The notes: generated by a model from the sequence alone, not told the origin. A DNA stretch of 64,000 nucleotides from Pseudomonadota bacterium (GCA_018242425.1 JAFEBX010000016.1:1-64000), one strand, 5' to 3'. Positions 7,812-17,126 are shown, numbered from the stretch's first letter. Numbers and translations are program-made.

Positions 7812-8276
7812 ATGATACGGTGGGGCGTGACCCAGGCCAGCCCGACTTCCGACGCGGTCCAGTTGCGCGATCTCGCGCGCCTGCGTCGCGTGCGTGACCG
7901 CATGGATCGCGAGTACGCCAAGCCGCTCAACGTCGATGCGCTGGCACGCGACATCGGCATGTCGTCCGGGCATCTCAGCCGCCAGTTCAAGCTCGCCTTC
8001 GGCGAATCCCCCTACAGCTACCTGATGACGCGCCGGATCGAACGCGCGATGGCGTTGCTGCGGCGTGGCGACCTCAGCGTCACCGAGGTCTGCTTCAGCG
8101 TCGGTTGCGCATCGCTGGGCACGTTCACCACGCGCTTCACCGAGCTGGTCGGCGTCTCGCCCGGCGCGTACAAGCGCGACGCAGCACAGGCGACGGCGGG
8201 GATGCCGTCCTGCATCGCCCGCCAGGTGACGCGACCGATCAGGAATCGAGAAGCGCAGGCGCGCGAGCCCACCTAG
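7812..8276 (+). CDS. AraC-family regulator, DNA-binding domain only
   Basis: A 154-residue protein made essentially of the double helix-turn-helix of AraC/XylS regulators: helix set 1 (VDALARDIGMSSGHLSRQFK), the connecting helix with SPYSYLMTRRIERAM, and helix set 2 (SVTEVCFSVGCASLGTFTTRF) ending in the family signature GVSPGAYKRD. No ligand-binding domain precedes it, so sensing must come from elsewhere or be absent. GTG at 7827 is an alternative start. It is divergent from the methyltransferase with no space between starts, and sits 19 bases upstream of a VOC-family gene and then a DUF1801 gene, which it may control. Confidence 0.8.
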   Translation: MIRWGVTQASPTSDAVQLRDLARLRRVRDRMDREYAKPLNVDALARDIGMSSGHLSRQFKLAFGESPYSYLMTRRIERAMALLRRGDLSVTEVCFSVGCASLGTFTTRFTELVGVSPGAYKRDAAQATAGMPSCIARQVTRPIRNREAQAREPT

Positions 8277-8295
8277 CATCACGGCTCCACCACCC

Positions 8296-8721
8296 ATGAG
8301 CACGAGTCACATGGACATCACCATCCATTCGAGTTTCCTTCCGCAGACCGATCCCGAGGCATCGCTGGCTTTCTATCGCGACGTCCTCGGCTTCGAATTG
8401 CGCAACGACGTCGGCTACAACGGCATGCGCTGGCTGACGATGGGGCCGCCCGACCAGCCCGGGACGTCGATCGTCCTGTTCCCGCCGGCCGCCAGTCCCG
8501 GCGTGACCGAAGAGGAAAAGCGCACCATCGCCGAGATGATGGCCAAGGGCACCTACGCGATCATGCTGTTGGCGACGAAGGATCTCGATGCCGCGTTCGA
8601 GCGCATCCAGGCCAGCGGCGCCGAGATCGTCGAGGAACCGACGATGCAACCCTACGGCGTTCGTGATTGTGCGGTGCGCGATCCGGCCGGCAACCTGTTG
8701 CGCGTGCAGGAGCGTGGCTGA
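8296..8721 (+). CDS. VOC-superfamily (glyoxalase/bleomycin-resistance-like) protein
   Basis: A 141-residue protein with the paired beta-alpha-beta-beta-beta units of the vicinal oxygen chelate fold. The first half has PEASLAFYRDVLGFELRND and RWLTMGPP; the second has DLDAAFERIQASGAEIVEEP and ends with the signature VRDPAGNLLRVQE. Such proteins are metal-dependent dioxygenases, isomerases, glutathione-thiol transferases or drug-binding proteins; the reaction cannot be read here. An ATG at 8311 is an alternative start. It forms an apparent araC-VOC-DUF1801 operon, a recurrent trio in proteobacteria. Confidence 0.8.
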   Translation: MSTSHMDITIHSSFLPQTDPEASLAFYRDVLGFELRNDVGYNGMRWLTMGPPDQPGTSIVLFPPAASPGVTEEEKRTIAEMMAKGTYAIMLLATKDLDAAFERIQASGAEIVEEPTMQPYGVRDCAVRDPAGNLLRVQERG

Positions 8722-8755
8722 AGCCGCGCCTTCCACCCAATTCGAGGAACCTGAC

Positions 8756-9232
8756 ATGAGTCCCGGTACGAAGAAATCCACGAGCAAGCCGGCGAAGAAG
8801 GCCGCGACGAAGAGCACCGCATCCGCGGGGTTCAGTGCAGCGGAAAAGGAAGCAATGAAGGAGCGCGCCCGCGAGCTCAAGGCCGGGAAGAACCGCGCCG
8901 AAGGCGAGGCCGACCTGCTGGCGAAAGTCGCGGCGATGTTGGAGCCCGATCGCGCGATGGCCAAGCGCCTGCATGCGATCGTGACCTCGGTCGCGCCCGG
9001 CCTGATGCCCAAGACCTGGTACGGAATGCCGGCCTATGCGAACAAGGACGGCAAGATCGTCTGCTTCTTCCGTGATGCGAAAAAATTCGGTGACCGCTAC
9101 GCCACCTTCGGTTTCAACGACGCGGCGATGCTGGATGACGGTGCGATGTGGCCGACGTCCTATGCCCTGAAGTCGCTGGGCGATGCCGAGGAAAAGAAGA
9201 TCCGGGCGCTGGTGAAGAAGGCGATCGGCTGA
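8756..9232 (+). CDS. DUF1801-family protein with Lys-rich N-terminal tail
   Basis: A 158-residue protein. The first 30 residues are Lys/Ala/Ser/Thr-rich and basic (KKSTSKPAKKAATKSTAS), resembling histone-like tails, followed by a helical region and a DUF1801-type domain with the hallmark MPKTWYGMPAYANKDGKIVCFF and KFGDRYATFGFND. Function of the family is unknown; some members sit in regulons with AraC regulators, as here. It follows the VOC gene by 34 bases. The tail might bind nucleic acid, which is an inference from composition only. Confidence 0.75.
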   Translation: MSPGTKKSTSKPAKKAATKSTASAGFSAAEKEAMKERARELKAGKNRAEGEADLLAKVAAMLEPDRAMAKRLHAIVTSVAPGLMPKTWYGMPAYANKDGKIVCFFRDAKKFGDRYATFGFNDAAMLDDGAMWPTSYALKSLGDAEEKKIRALVKKAIG

Positions 9233-9241
9233 GCGTAGGTA

Positions 9242-9997
9242 TCAGGCCAGGACCTCACGCCGATCCATGCGCCATGACATGACGATGAACAGCAAGCTGC
9301 CGCCGATGAAGCCGATCGCCAATGCCAGCAATGCACGATCGGGATTGCTGGCGAGCTGGTTGACCGGGATTTGCCATGGCATGACCACGCCGATTTTCGC
9401 CGAGGTGGCGACGACCGCGAAGAATGTGCCGACGATTCCGGCGGCCAGCGCCGGGACGAAACTGGAATAACGCAGCGCGATCCACAGCTGCACTGCGATC
9501 AGCAACCATGCGGACAGATGGATGCGAACGATCAGGAGCAGAAAGGCGGCGAAATCCGGCGTGCCGGTGGCTGCCACTGCGGGCTTCACCCAGCCGGCGG
9601 CAAGTACCGCCAATGGCACCAGCATGGCCAGTAGCGCGCTCATTGCCGCGGTGATGCCGAGCATGCACAGCGACTTGGCGGCGTAGATGTGCCAGCGCGG
9701 CAGCGGCAGCGCGCGCAGGTAATCCCAGGCGCGCGTTCCGTGTTCGGTATGCGCGATCAGGGCGGTGAGGGCGGTGACGCTCATGGGCAGCATGAAGAAC
9801 GCCCAGATTGCCGAGGGAAATTGCAGGGTCATTGTCCACGGCATGGCTTTCGCCTGCCGGACAAGGTTGAAGAACACGAAGATCGCAATCAGCGAAGGTG
9901 CAACCACGGCCAGGAGCAACGCCAGCGAGTGGCGCAGTTTGCTGGCTTCCACGGCAAGCATGGTTGCGAAACTGGCGGCAGGACGGTGATGACTCAT
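9242..9997 (-). CDS. ABC-2 type transporter permease
   Basis: A 251-residue integral membrane protein with about six predicted membrane segments (for example LALLLAVVAPSLIAIFVFF, IWAFFMLPMSVTALTALIA, and LLALAIGFIGGSLLFIVMSW near the end). The layout and phrase EHGTRAWDYLRALPLPRW resemble permeases of lantibiotic-immunity and related ABC-2 exporters. Its start is 9 bases downstream of the ATPase gene's stop, so the two form one exporter operon. No bacteriocin precursor or modification enzyme is nearby, so the cargo is unknown. Confidence 0.8.
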   Translation of the reverse strand: MSHHRPAASFATMLAVEASKLRHSLALLLAVVAPSLIAIFVFFNLVRQAKAMPWTMTLQFPSAIWAFFMLPMSVTALTALIAHTEHGTRAWDYLRALPLPRWHIYAAKSLCMLGITAAMSALLAMLVPLAVLAAGWVKPAVAATGTPDFAAFLLLIVRIHLSAWLLIAVQLWIALRYSSFVPALAAGIVGTFFAVVATSAKIGVVMPWQIPVNQLASNPDRALLALAIGFIGGSLLFIVMSWRMDRREVLA

Positions 9998-10006
9998 GGC
10001 CGGGGC

Positions 10007-10939
<933 letters not shown>

Positions 10940-10955
10940 GGGTGGGTGTTAAAAA

Positions 10956-11008
10956 TTTAACTCTTGATTAAAGTTATAAGGCAGCAAAAAATTTAAGTCA
11001 AGGTTAAA
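10956..11008. promoter_or_regulatory. twin operator-like palindromes in a divergent AT-rich control region
   Basis: Two copies of TTTAA-N7-TTAAA lie at 10956-10972 and 10992-11008, centres 36 bases apart. They are embedded in longer direct repeats (10951-10975 and 10987-11011) that share the leading AAAAATTTAA. The whole interval 10946-11015 is strikingly AT-rich for this genome. It separates the ABC exporter operon from the DUF2975-XRE pair, so the small XRE regulator is the obvious candidate binder. The repeats are seen; binding is inferred. Confidence 0.55.
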
Positions 11009-11035
11009 ATTCCAACTTTCCTGCCGGACCCTGCC

Positions 11036-11527
11036 ATGTCGGTATCCAAGCGCTTCCAAAGCCATTGCCGCATGTTGCGGATTGCAACCATGCTGGTGTT
11101 CGTCGGTCTGTTCCTTCTGCTCGGATTCGGGTTGGCGGGCATGCCGTGGACGCTGCTTCCCTCCGGGGCGGCCGCGCCGGGGACCTGGGCGTTGCTGGCG
11201 TTTGTCCGCTTCCTGCCCGGGTTTGGTTATTTGTGGGCGCTATGGGCAGTGCAGCGGGCATTGGGGGACCTGGCCGCCGGGCGCCTGTTCCAGTCTGCGG
11301 TGGGGCGGGCGATCCGCCACATCGGTATCGGTGTCCTCGCCGGGGCTTTGCTCAACGTGTTCGCGGTGACCAACCTGTCGCGCTGGATCCTGGGTGGCCA
11401 TGGCAGCTACGCATATTTCGATTTGTCCGGCATCGTGCTCGGCGTCGTTGGCGCTGCACTCGTGCTGCTGTCGCGGCTGGTGGATGAAGCGCGCGCGTTG
11501 CAGGAAGAACTGGATGAAATTCTCTGA
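11036..11527 (+). CDS. DUF2975-domain membrane protein
   Basis: A 163-residue protein with four predicted membrane helices (ATMLVFVGLFLLLGFGLAG; a helix around LLAFVRFLPGFGYLWALWAV; IGIGVLAGALLNVFAVTNL; LSGIVLGVVGAALVLLSRLV) and a short acidic cytoplasmic tail (DEARALQEELDEIL). This is the DUF2975 layout, and such genes are usually followed by a small XRE regulator, exactly as here, with the stop and next start sharing a base in TGATG. The family is thought to work with that regulator, perhaps as a membrane-bound sensor or antagonist, but its mechanism is not established. Confidence 0.8.
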   Translation: MSVSKRFQSHCRMLRIATMLVFVGLFLLLGFGLAGMPWTLLPSGAAAPGTWALLAFVRFLPGFGYLWALWAVQRALGDLAAGRLFQSAVGRAIRHIGIGVLAGALLNVFAVTNLSRWILGGHGSYAYFDLSGIVLGVVGAALVLLSRLVDEARALQEELDEIL

Positions 11528-11763
11528 TGCCTATCCGGGTGACGCTTGATGAAATGTTGGCGCGCCGGGGCATGAAGGCGCGCGAACTGGCGGCTGAAGT
11601 GGGTATCAGCGAGACGCAGCTGTCGCTGTTCCGTAGCGGCAAGGTGAAGGGGATTCGCTTCCGTACATTGGCGAAGTTGTGCGCAGTGCTGGGTTGTGTG
11701 CCCGGCGATCTGCTTGATTACGATCAGGACGACGCGGACCTGCAGGATGCCGGTGAGGACTGA
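11527..11763 (+). CDS. small XRE/Cro-CI family transcriptional regulator
   Basis: A 78-residue protein that is nearly all helix-turn-helix: LDEMLARRGMKARELAAEVG, recognition helix SETQLSLFRSGKVKGIRF, then TLAKLCAVLGCVPGDLLDY and an acidic tail. This is the YozG-like class that accompanies DUF2975 proteins. The ATG overlaps the DUF2975 stop by one base, so the pair is translationally coupled. It is a plausible repressor acting on the twin palindromes at 10956-11008 and therefore on both its own operon and the divergent ABC exporter. Confidence 0.85.
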   Translation: MPIRVTLDEMLARRGMKARELAAEVGISETQLSLFRSGKVKGIRFRTLAKLCAVLGCVPGDLLDYDQDDADLQDAGED

Positions 11764-11771
11764 GTCGCGTT

Positions 11772-12512
11772 TCAGCGTGCATTCGCAAGCAATTGCTTCA
11801 GCTGCATGCGCTCGGCTTCGCCCAGGTCGGACACCAGCGCGGCCGGCTGGCCGCCCAGGGTGAAGGTGTCGATGGCATAGCCTTGTTGCGATTGGCTGGC
11901 GGCGAGTGCCTTGCCCTGCGGCAGCACATAGACATCGGCGAGATGCTGGCCGTGGCGGTAGACCAGCACCGGGACGCGACTGTCGCCGACGTAATCGATG
12001 CGACCACCGACCAGCGTGTAGCCTTCGTTCGCGAAATCCTGCACCAGTGGCGAAATCGCGAGTTTCCCTGCAAACCACGGCTTCACCGTGTGGTGGTCGC
12101 TGGAAACGACGTCCACCGGTGATGCCGCAGCCAATGCACGCAGGTGGCCGCTGAGCAGGTCACGGGCGAGAGGTGCCGTCGCCGGCGAATGCGAACCAGG
12201 CTGCATGGTCCACGTCAGTGCACCACCAAGGATGAATGCCGCAGCCCACGATGCGGCGAGCGCAAGCGGTGGCCAGACGATGAGCCGCTTGTGCGGGGCT
12301 GCCGGCTGCGTGATGCGTTGGCGCAAGGCATCCGGCGCAGGGTGATAGGGCGCCTGGGTGCGAATGTCGCTGCGAAGGGTTTCCAGTTCGGCGAGGCGTG
12401 CCTGGCATTCCGCGCAGGCATCGAGATGCGCTTCGAAGGCACGACTGGTTTCGGCGTCGAGTTCGCCGTCGAGATACAGCGGCAGCATTTCGTGGCCGGC
12501 TTCAAGCGCCAT
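11772..12512 (-). CDS. zinc-type anti-sigma factor
   Basis: A 246-residue membrane-anchored regulator. The N-terminal domain has the ZAS motif H29-x3-C33-x2-C36 (EAHLDACAEC), which binds zinc and clamps the partner ECF sigma factor. One membrane helix follows (about residues 77-99, LALAASWAAAFILGGALTW). The C-terminal periplasmic part (VDVVSSDHHTVKPWFAGKL, DYVGDSRVPVLVYRHGQH) is the type found in anti-sigma factors of redox-related operons. The ATG at 12512 lies inside the end of the sigma gene (11-base overlap), indicating translational coupling. The start was chosen to begin just before the ZAS domain. Confidence 0.85.
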   Translation of the reverse strand: MALEAGHEMLPLYLDGELDAETSRAFEAHLDACAECQARLAELETLRSDIRTQAPYHPAPDALRQRITQPAAPHKRLIVWPPLALAASWAAAFILGGALTWTMQPGSHSPATAPLARDLLSGHLRALAAASPVDVVSSDHHTVKPWFAGKLAISPLVQDFANEGYTLVGGRIDYVGDSRVPVLVYRHGQHLADVYVLPQGKALAASQSQQGYAIDTFTLGGQPAALVSDLGEAERMQLKQLLANAR

Positions 12513-13044
12513 CGGTTTCTCCCTTCGGCGTGGACAGCGCCTTCTGCAGCATCGAGCGTCCACGGGCGAGTCGCGACATCACGGTTCCGATCGGAATCGC
12601 CAGGACATCGGCGATCTCGCGGTAGGACAGTTCTTCCAGCTCGCGCAACACGATCGTTTCGCGGAATTCCACTGGCAGGGCCTCCATCGCCTGCACCAGG
12701 CGATCGTGGCGACGGATGTCGTCGACCAGGCGTTCAACACCATCGCTGTCGCTGCGCGGCATCCAGGTCGCATGGTCATCATCGTTCGCGGCGATATTGC
12801 GCGCGTCGCGCTTGCGCAACGCCAGTCGCGCATGGCAGCAGTTGCGCACGATCGCCAGCCACCATGCCCGGGCATCGCCGCCGGCGTAGGTCGCGGCGAA
12901 ACGACTGGCGCGCAGATAGGCATCGTGCACGGCATCGGCGGCGTCCTGTTCGTTGCCGAGGAGCCAGCGTCCGAGGTTGTAGGCGGCGTCGAGATGGCGC
13001 AAGGCCAGCTCGTCCACCGCCTCGTGGCCGGAGAGTGCGCTCAC
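12502..13044 (-). CDS. ECF-family RNA polymerase sigma factor
   Basis: A 180-residue ECF sigma factor with region 2 (AYNLGRWLLGNEQDAADAVHDAYLRA, about residues 21-46 and onward to WWLAIVRNCC) and region 4 (VEFRETIVLRELEELSYREIADVLAIPIGTVMSRLARGR). No extra domain. It overlaps the anti-sigma gene downstream and follows the cytochrome b561 gene by 33 bases, so the three are one operon. An ECF-like promoter lies upstream of the cytochrome gene, which suggests autoregulation. The presence of a b-type cytochrome and a Cys/His anti-sigma factor point to a redox or oxidative signal, which is an inference. Confidence 0.9.
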   Translation of the reverse strand: MSALSGHEAVDELALRHLDAAYNLGRWLLGNEQDAADAVHDAYLRASRFAATYAGGDARAWWLAIVRNCCHARLALRKRDARNIAANDDDHATWMPRSDSDGVERLVDDIRRHDRLVQAMEALPVEFRETIVLRELEELSYREIADVLAIPIGTVMSRLARGRSMLQKALSTPKGETDGA

Positions 13045-13077
13045 CCGCGTGCAATCCTCATCGCGAAACGATTCCGG

Positions 13078-13620
13078 TCATGTGGTGCGGGACACCAGTA
13101 TGCGCCGCAGCACGCCATCACGATCGACCAGCGCGTGCTTCAGCGCGGCGGCGATATGTCCGGCGAGCAGGATGCACAGCGTCCACGCCAGCGCTTCGTG
13201 CATGCTGTGGGTGAACAGACGGAACGGCTCGTCCTTCGCGATGATGGCCGGCCAGTTGAACAGGCCGAAGAAACTCACGTCGTGGCCACCGGCGAGGCGA
13301 TGGAGATAGCCACTGAACGGCAGCACCAGCATCAGGATGTAGAGCAGCCAGTGCAGCGCATGGGCGGCACCGCGCTGCAAGGCGGGAATGCTGTCCGGCA
13401 ACGGGGGCGGCCGGTGGGTGAGTCGCCAGCACAGGCGCACGACCGCCAGCAGGAAGATCAGGCTGCCCAGCGAGGCGTGCCAGAACAGGATCGCGTCGTG
13501 CCGCGGCTCTTGTTTCGGGGTGCTGGCCATCAGGAAACCGCCGGCGATGTTGAGGAAGATCAGGACGGCGATGCTCCAGTGCAGGAGGATTGCGGTTCGG
13601 GTGTAGGAAGTGGTGGTCAT
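13078..13620 (-). CDS. cytochrome b561 family protein
   Basis: A 180-residue four-helix membrane protein of the bacterial b561/YodB type: TAILLHWSIAVLIFLNIAGG, HASLGSLIFLLAVVRLCWR, HALHWLLYILMLVLPFSGY and HSMHEALAWTLCILLAGHIAAAL. Histidines in these helices (LLHW, LFWH, HALH, HSMHE, GHIAA) are the usual haem ligands. Family members are thought to carry electrons across the inner membrane, some to quench superoxide. It is first in the operon with the ECF sigma and anti-sigma genes and so is a probable regulon member. Confidence 0.85.
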   Translation of the reverse strand: MTTTSYTRTAILLHWSIAVLIFLNIAGGFLMASTPKQEPRHDAILFWHASLGSLIFLLAVVRLCWRLTHRPPPLPDSIPALQRGAAHALHWLLYILMLVLPFSGYLHRLAGGHDVSFFGLFNWPAIIAKDEPFRLFTHSMHEALAWTLCILLAGHIAAALKHALVDRDGVLRRILVSRTT

Positions 13621-13659
13621 GGTGGTCCCGCGGGGTCGGCGAGGGGAGTCCTCGGGTAG

Positions 13660-13687
13660 TAGATCGCCCGGATGACGGTTTTATTCC
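13660..13687 (-). promoter_or_regulatory. candidate ECF-sigma promoter for the cytochrome b561-sigma-anti-sigma operon
   Basis: Read on the minus strand, GGAAT (13687-13683) and CGATCTA (13666-13660) are 16 bases apart. This is the spacing and general form of ECF promoters (GGAA-type -35 element, CG-containing -10 element). It lies 40 bases upstream of the cytochrome gene start. No sigma-70-like alternative stood out. Confidence 0.45.
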
Positions 13688-13746
13688 CGGCACGCGGCCA
13701 GGGCCGTAAGCTGGGGGGTCTGTTCGCCCCTATCGCAGGAATTTCG

Positions 13747-14919
13747 ATGCTCCGACGCTTCCCGATCCTTTTGGCATTCCTGATCGCGGGAATCCTGCTG
13801 CCGATGCAGGCCATTGCCGCATCGCCGGGCAAGGTCGTCGCTGCGTACTACCCGGGCGACGCGTCGTCGCGCTATCCGGTCGAGAAGATCCCGGCCGATA
13901 CGCTCACCCATCTGTTCTATGCGTTTGCGGTGATCAGGGATGGCCAATGCGCTGTCGCTCCGGATGCCGACGCGAATTTCGCGGTGCTGGCCAAGCTCAA
14001 GCGCGGACATCCGAAGTTGCGCACGATCATTTCGATTGGCGGCTGGGGCGCGGACGGGTTCTCCGATGCCGCGCTGACGGCCGCCAGCCGCAAGCGACTG
14101 GTGTCGTCGTGCATGGCCATGTTCTTCGATCGCCATCGCGGCAGTTTCGACGGCGTCGATCTTGACTGGGAATTCCCGGTCTCGGGTGGCCCGAAGGAGA
14201 TCGCGTCGCGCCCGCAGGACCGCCGCAACATGACTTTGCTGATGCGCGAATTCCGCCGCGATCTCGATGCGCTCGGCAGGAGGCGTGGGCAGCATTTCCT
14301 GCTCACTGCGGCGTTGCCGGGCGGGCGCATGGAATCGGCGGGCCCTTACGATCCCGCCCAGAGCTACGAGCTGGCCGCCGTGGCGAAGGTGCTCGATTTC
14401 ATCAACCTGATGAGCTACGACATGGGCACGACGTTCTCGCTGGTGGCGTCGTTCAACTCGCCGTTGCGCGAAGTGCCTGCCGATCCGATGGCGCCCGGGC
14501 TGCGGCGCTGGAACAGCGTGGAAGGCGCGGTCGATTATTACCTTGCGCATGGCGTGCCCGCCGACAGGATCGTGGTGGGCGTGCCGTTCTACGGCCGCGC
14601 CTATCGCGTCACCAGCGATGCCAACAACGGCCTGTACCAGCCGTACAGCGGAACATATTCGGCGGGTGACTGGCGCACGATCAAGGCGAAACTCCTGGCG
14701 GATCCGCAGTGGCAACAGCACTGGCACCCGATCGCGCAATCGCCGTGGCTGTTCAATGCGAAGGAACATGTCTTCGTCAGCTACGAGGATCCGCGCTCGA
14801 TCGGCATCCGCGCGAAGTTCGCCCATGATCGCGGCCTGCGCGGCGTCTTCACCTGGGAACTGGCTGGCGATGATGACGAACAGAGCCTGCTGGAGGCAAT
14901 GGCGCGGCCGTTCAAGTGA
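13747..14919 (+). CDS. secreted glycoside hydrolase family 18 protein (chitinase)
   Basis: A 390-residue exported chitinase. A signal peptide covers residues 1-25 (RFPILLAFLIAGILLPMQAIAA). The GH18 barrel follows at once: KVVAAYYPG, the substrate strand SIGGWG (about 97-102), and the catalytic DxxDxDxE motif DGVDLDWE with acid E142. Later conserved strands are INLMSYDMG, GVPFYGRAY and GVFTWELAGDD. There is no carbohydrate-binding module, so the enzyme is a minimal catalytic unit. The ATG at 13747 was chosen because it starts the signal peptide. It is divergent from the cytochrome b561 operon and stands alone. Confidence 0.9.
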   Translation: MLRRFPILLAFLIAGILLPMQAIAASPGKVVAAYYPGDASSRYPVEKIPADTLTHLFYAFAVIRDGQCAVAPDADANFAVLAKLKRGHPKLRTIISIGGWGADGFSDAALTAASRKRLVSSCMAMFFDRHRGSFDGVDLDWEFPVSGGPKEIASRPQDRRNMTLLMREFRRDLDALGRRRGQHFLLTAALPGGRMESAGPYDPAQSYELAAVAKVLDFINLMSYDMGTTFSLVASFNSPLREVPADPMAPGLRRWNSVEGAVDYYLAHGVPADRIVVGVPFYGRAYRVTSDANNGLYQPYSGTYSAGDWRTIKAKLLADPQWQQHWHPIAQSPWLFNAKEHVFVSYEDPRSIGIRAKFAHDRGLRGVFTWELAGDDDEQSLLEAMARPFK

Positions 14920-14946
14920 TGCGGAAGGCAGGCATGCGGGCGCTGC

Positions 14947-16029
14947 TTATTTCACCTGCAACGATTCCAGCTTCTGCCGATACCCGCTGCGTTCCGATCC
15001 GGTGCTCCAGCGTGCGGCCTGGCGCAGTGCACCCAATGCCGAGGCATGGTCTCCAGCCTTGAGGTAGGTCCTCGCGAGGGCATCGTAGAAGCGCGGTTCG
15101 TTGCCATGCAGGCGAATGGCCCGGTGGTAATGGGTGATGGCGTTGGGATAATCGCCGGATTGCTCGTCCAGTTCCGCCTGCAGGAAATGGTAGAGCGGAT
15201 CGATTTCCTGCAGGTGTTCCAGGCGCTCGCGCAATTCTCTGGCCAAGGGCATGTCACCCTGCCGCTCCGCGAGGGAAATCATGTTCGTCAGGGAACTGAT
15301 GTCTTTCGGATCGATCTCGAGCGCGCGTGAAAATGCGCGTCGCGCCGACACGTAATCCTTCATGTACATGTGGAGGACGCCGGCGTTGCTCCAGTTGTCG
15401 GCATGATCCGGATCGAGTTTCAGGGCCTGTTCCATGTATTGCTGCGCATGGTCCAGCTGGCGTTGGTCGAGGTAATCCATTGCCAGGTTGTTGTAGTAAT
15501 GCGCAAGCAGGCGCCGATCGGAGATCGGCTCGGGATTTTCGAGCGGAGTCACTGCATTTTGCAGCACATCCACGACCTGCATGGAGCCATTGAAGCGGAC
15601 GACCGTGTTGATGTGGTTGACCCGATAAAGGATTCCGCCGTCCTGTCGCCATATCAGCGTCTTGCGGATTTCCTGCGGCTGCGCATCCAGCCCCGCCTCG
15701 CGCGCCAGGGCGACGAAAATCATGGTGAAGGACAGGCAGTTGGCGCTGCGGCTGGCATAGGTCTGGGCGACCGTCTGCGTCGCATCCCCCTTGTAGGCCA
15801 GGTCGAGGCCGTTGCTGCCATGGAACAGGTTGATCAGGCGATCGAACCGGTCCCGCGGCGATGTCGACTTGGCGATCACCTCGCGTTGCAGGCGCGAGCG
15901 CAGCTCGGGGGGCAAGGCCATGACCTGGGCCGGCGGCTCCTGGAACAGCGCCGTCTTCTCCACCTGCGGGGTGGACGATGCAAGCAACGACAGCGAAAGT
16001 GCCAAAGCGAGCATACGCAATTCCCTCAC
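14947..16029 (-). CDS. exported transglutaminase-like/TPR protein
   Basis: A 360-residue protein with a signal peptide (LALALSLSLLASSTP). The first half carries a transglutaminase-like cysteine-protease fold: nucleophile Cys in SANCLSFTMIFVALAREAG, a His in RVNHINTVVRF and an Asp in MQVVDVLQ. The second half has about four tetratricopeptide repeats (LAHYYNNLAMDYLDQRQLDHA, NWSNAGVLHMYMKDYVSARR, and further copies), a protein-binding scaffold. Such fusions occur in periplasmic proteins of unknown role. An ATG at 16014 is an alternative start. The gene is alone on its strand. Confidence 0.75.
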   Translation of the reverse strand: MRELRMLALALSLSLLASSTPQVEKTALFQEPPAQVMALPPELRSRLQREVIAKSTSPRDRFDRLINLFHGSNGLDLAYKGDATQTVAQTYASRSANCLSFTMIFVALAREAGLDAQPQEIRKTLIWRQDGGILYRVNHINTVVRFNGSMQVVDVLQNAVTPLENPEPISDRRLLAHYYNNLAMDYLDQRQLDHAQQYMEQALKLDPDHADNWSNAGVLHMYMKDYVSARRAFSRALEIDPKDISSLTNMISLAERQGDMPLARELRERLEHLQEIDPLYHFLQAELDEQSGDYPNAITHYHRAIRLHGNEPRFYDALARTYLKAGDHASALGALRQAARWSTGSERSGYRQKLESLQVK

Positions 16030-16202
16030 CGGAGTCCTGCGTCGGCCAGTCGCCTTCGACTGGCCTCGGACACGAGTGTAGCGCTAGCGGGGTGTACGGG
16101 ATGTACCAAAATGCATGAAATCGGGAGGTCCATTCATCTCGGTCGATGCCACCATGCCTGCGGCCTACAATGCCGTTCCGGAACACGCGAACGAGTGACT
16201 CG

Positions 16203-17126
16203 ATGACGCCAGCATCTTTCTACCCAATTGGAACTCCAGGCCAGCCCTGGGGCGCGACGGAAAAGACCGAGTGGCGCGCGCGCCAGCGCAAGCAGCGCGA
16301 CTATGGCGATGAAGTCGCCAGAAAAATCGAAGGCTTCAAGCCGAGTTTCGACGTCGTCGAATACGATCGCCTCGACGGTTCACCCGATGGTGTCTATCCG
16401 CTGTACGTGGTTCGCAGCCAGGAGTGGGACGCGTCCTTGCCGATCGCGCTTGTCACAGGCGGCGTGCATGGCTACGAGACCAGCGGGGTCCACGGTGCGC
16501 TGCAATTCATCGATCGCCACATGCAGGATTACGCGGGCAAGGTGAACTTGCTGGTGGTGCCCTGCGTCAGCCCGTGGGCCTACGAACGCATCAATCGCTG
16601 GAATCCCGATGCGATCGATCCCAACCGTTCCTTCCATGCCGACAGCCCCTGCGCCGAATCGGCGGCCTTGCTGCGGCTGGTCGAACCGTTGAAGGGGCGC
16701 GTGCTGATGCACATCGACCTGCACGAAACCACCGACAGCGACGAATCGGAATTCCGCCCGGCACTGGCTGCGCGCGATGGCAAACCGTTCGAACCGGGCA
16801 CGATTCCCGACGGCTTCTATCTGTGCGCGGACTCCGCCAATCCGCAACCGGCCTTCCAGCAGGCGGTGAACGCTGCCGTGGAGAAGGTCACCCACATCGC
16901 GCCGGCCGATCCCGACGGCACCATCATCGGCTCGCCAGTGGTCGCGCCGGGCGTGATCGAATATCCGTTGGTGGAACTGGGCCTGTGCGCAGGCATCACC
17001 GGCGCGCGCTACACCACCACCACCGAGGTCTATCCGGACAGCCCGCGCGCGACGCCGCAGGAGTGCAACGACGCGCAGGTCGCGGCGGTCCGGGCGGCGC
17101 TGGACTACGCGCTCGCCCACCGCTGA
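16203..17126 (+). CDS. M14-family metallocarboxypeptidase-like protein
   Basis: A 307-residue zinc hydrolase of the carboxypeptidase A/succinylglutamate desuccinylase superfamily. The zinc set is recognisable as H..E in GGVHGYETSG and a second His in HIDLHETTDSDESEFRP. The substrate-side Arg/Asn set is probably in NRWNPDAIDPNRSFH, and the C-terminal Glu in TTTTEVYPD. No signal peptide was seen, so it acts in the cytoplasm. Family members trim peptides or amidated amino acids; the exact substrate is not clear. The ATG at 16203 is used rather than earlier in-frame ATGs because the conserved region starts close after it. Confidence 0.78.
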   Translation: MTPASFYPIGTPGQPWGATEKTEWRARQRKQRDYGDEVARKIEGFKPSFDVVEYDRLDGSPDGVYPLYVVRSQEWDASLPIALVTGGVHGYETSGVHGALQFIDRHMQDYAGKVNLLVVPCVSPWAYERINRWNPDAIDPNRSFHADSPCAESAALLRLVEPLKGRVLMHIDLHETTDSDESEFRPALAARDGKPFEPGTIPDGFYLCADSANPQPAFQQAVNAAVEKVTHIAPADPDGTIIGSPVVAPGVIEYPLVELGLCAGITGARYTTTTEVYPDSPRATPQECNDAQVAAVRAALDYALAHR

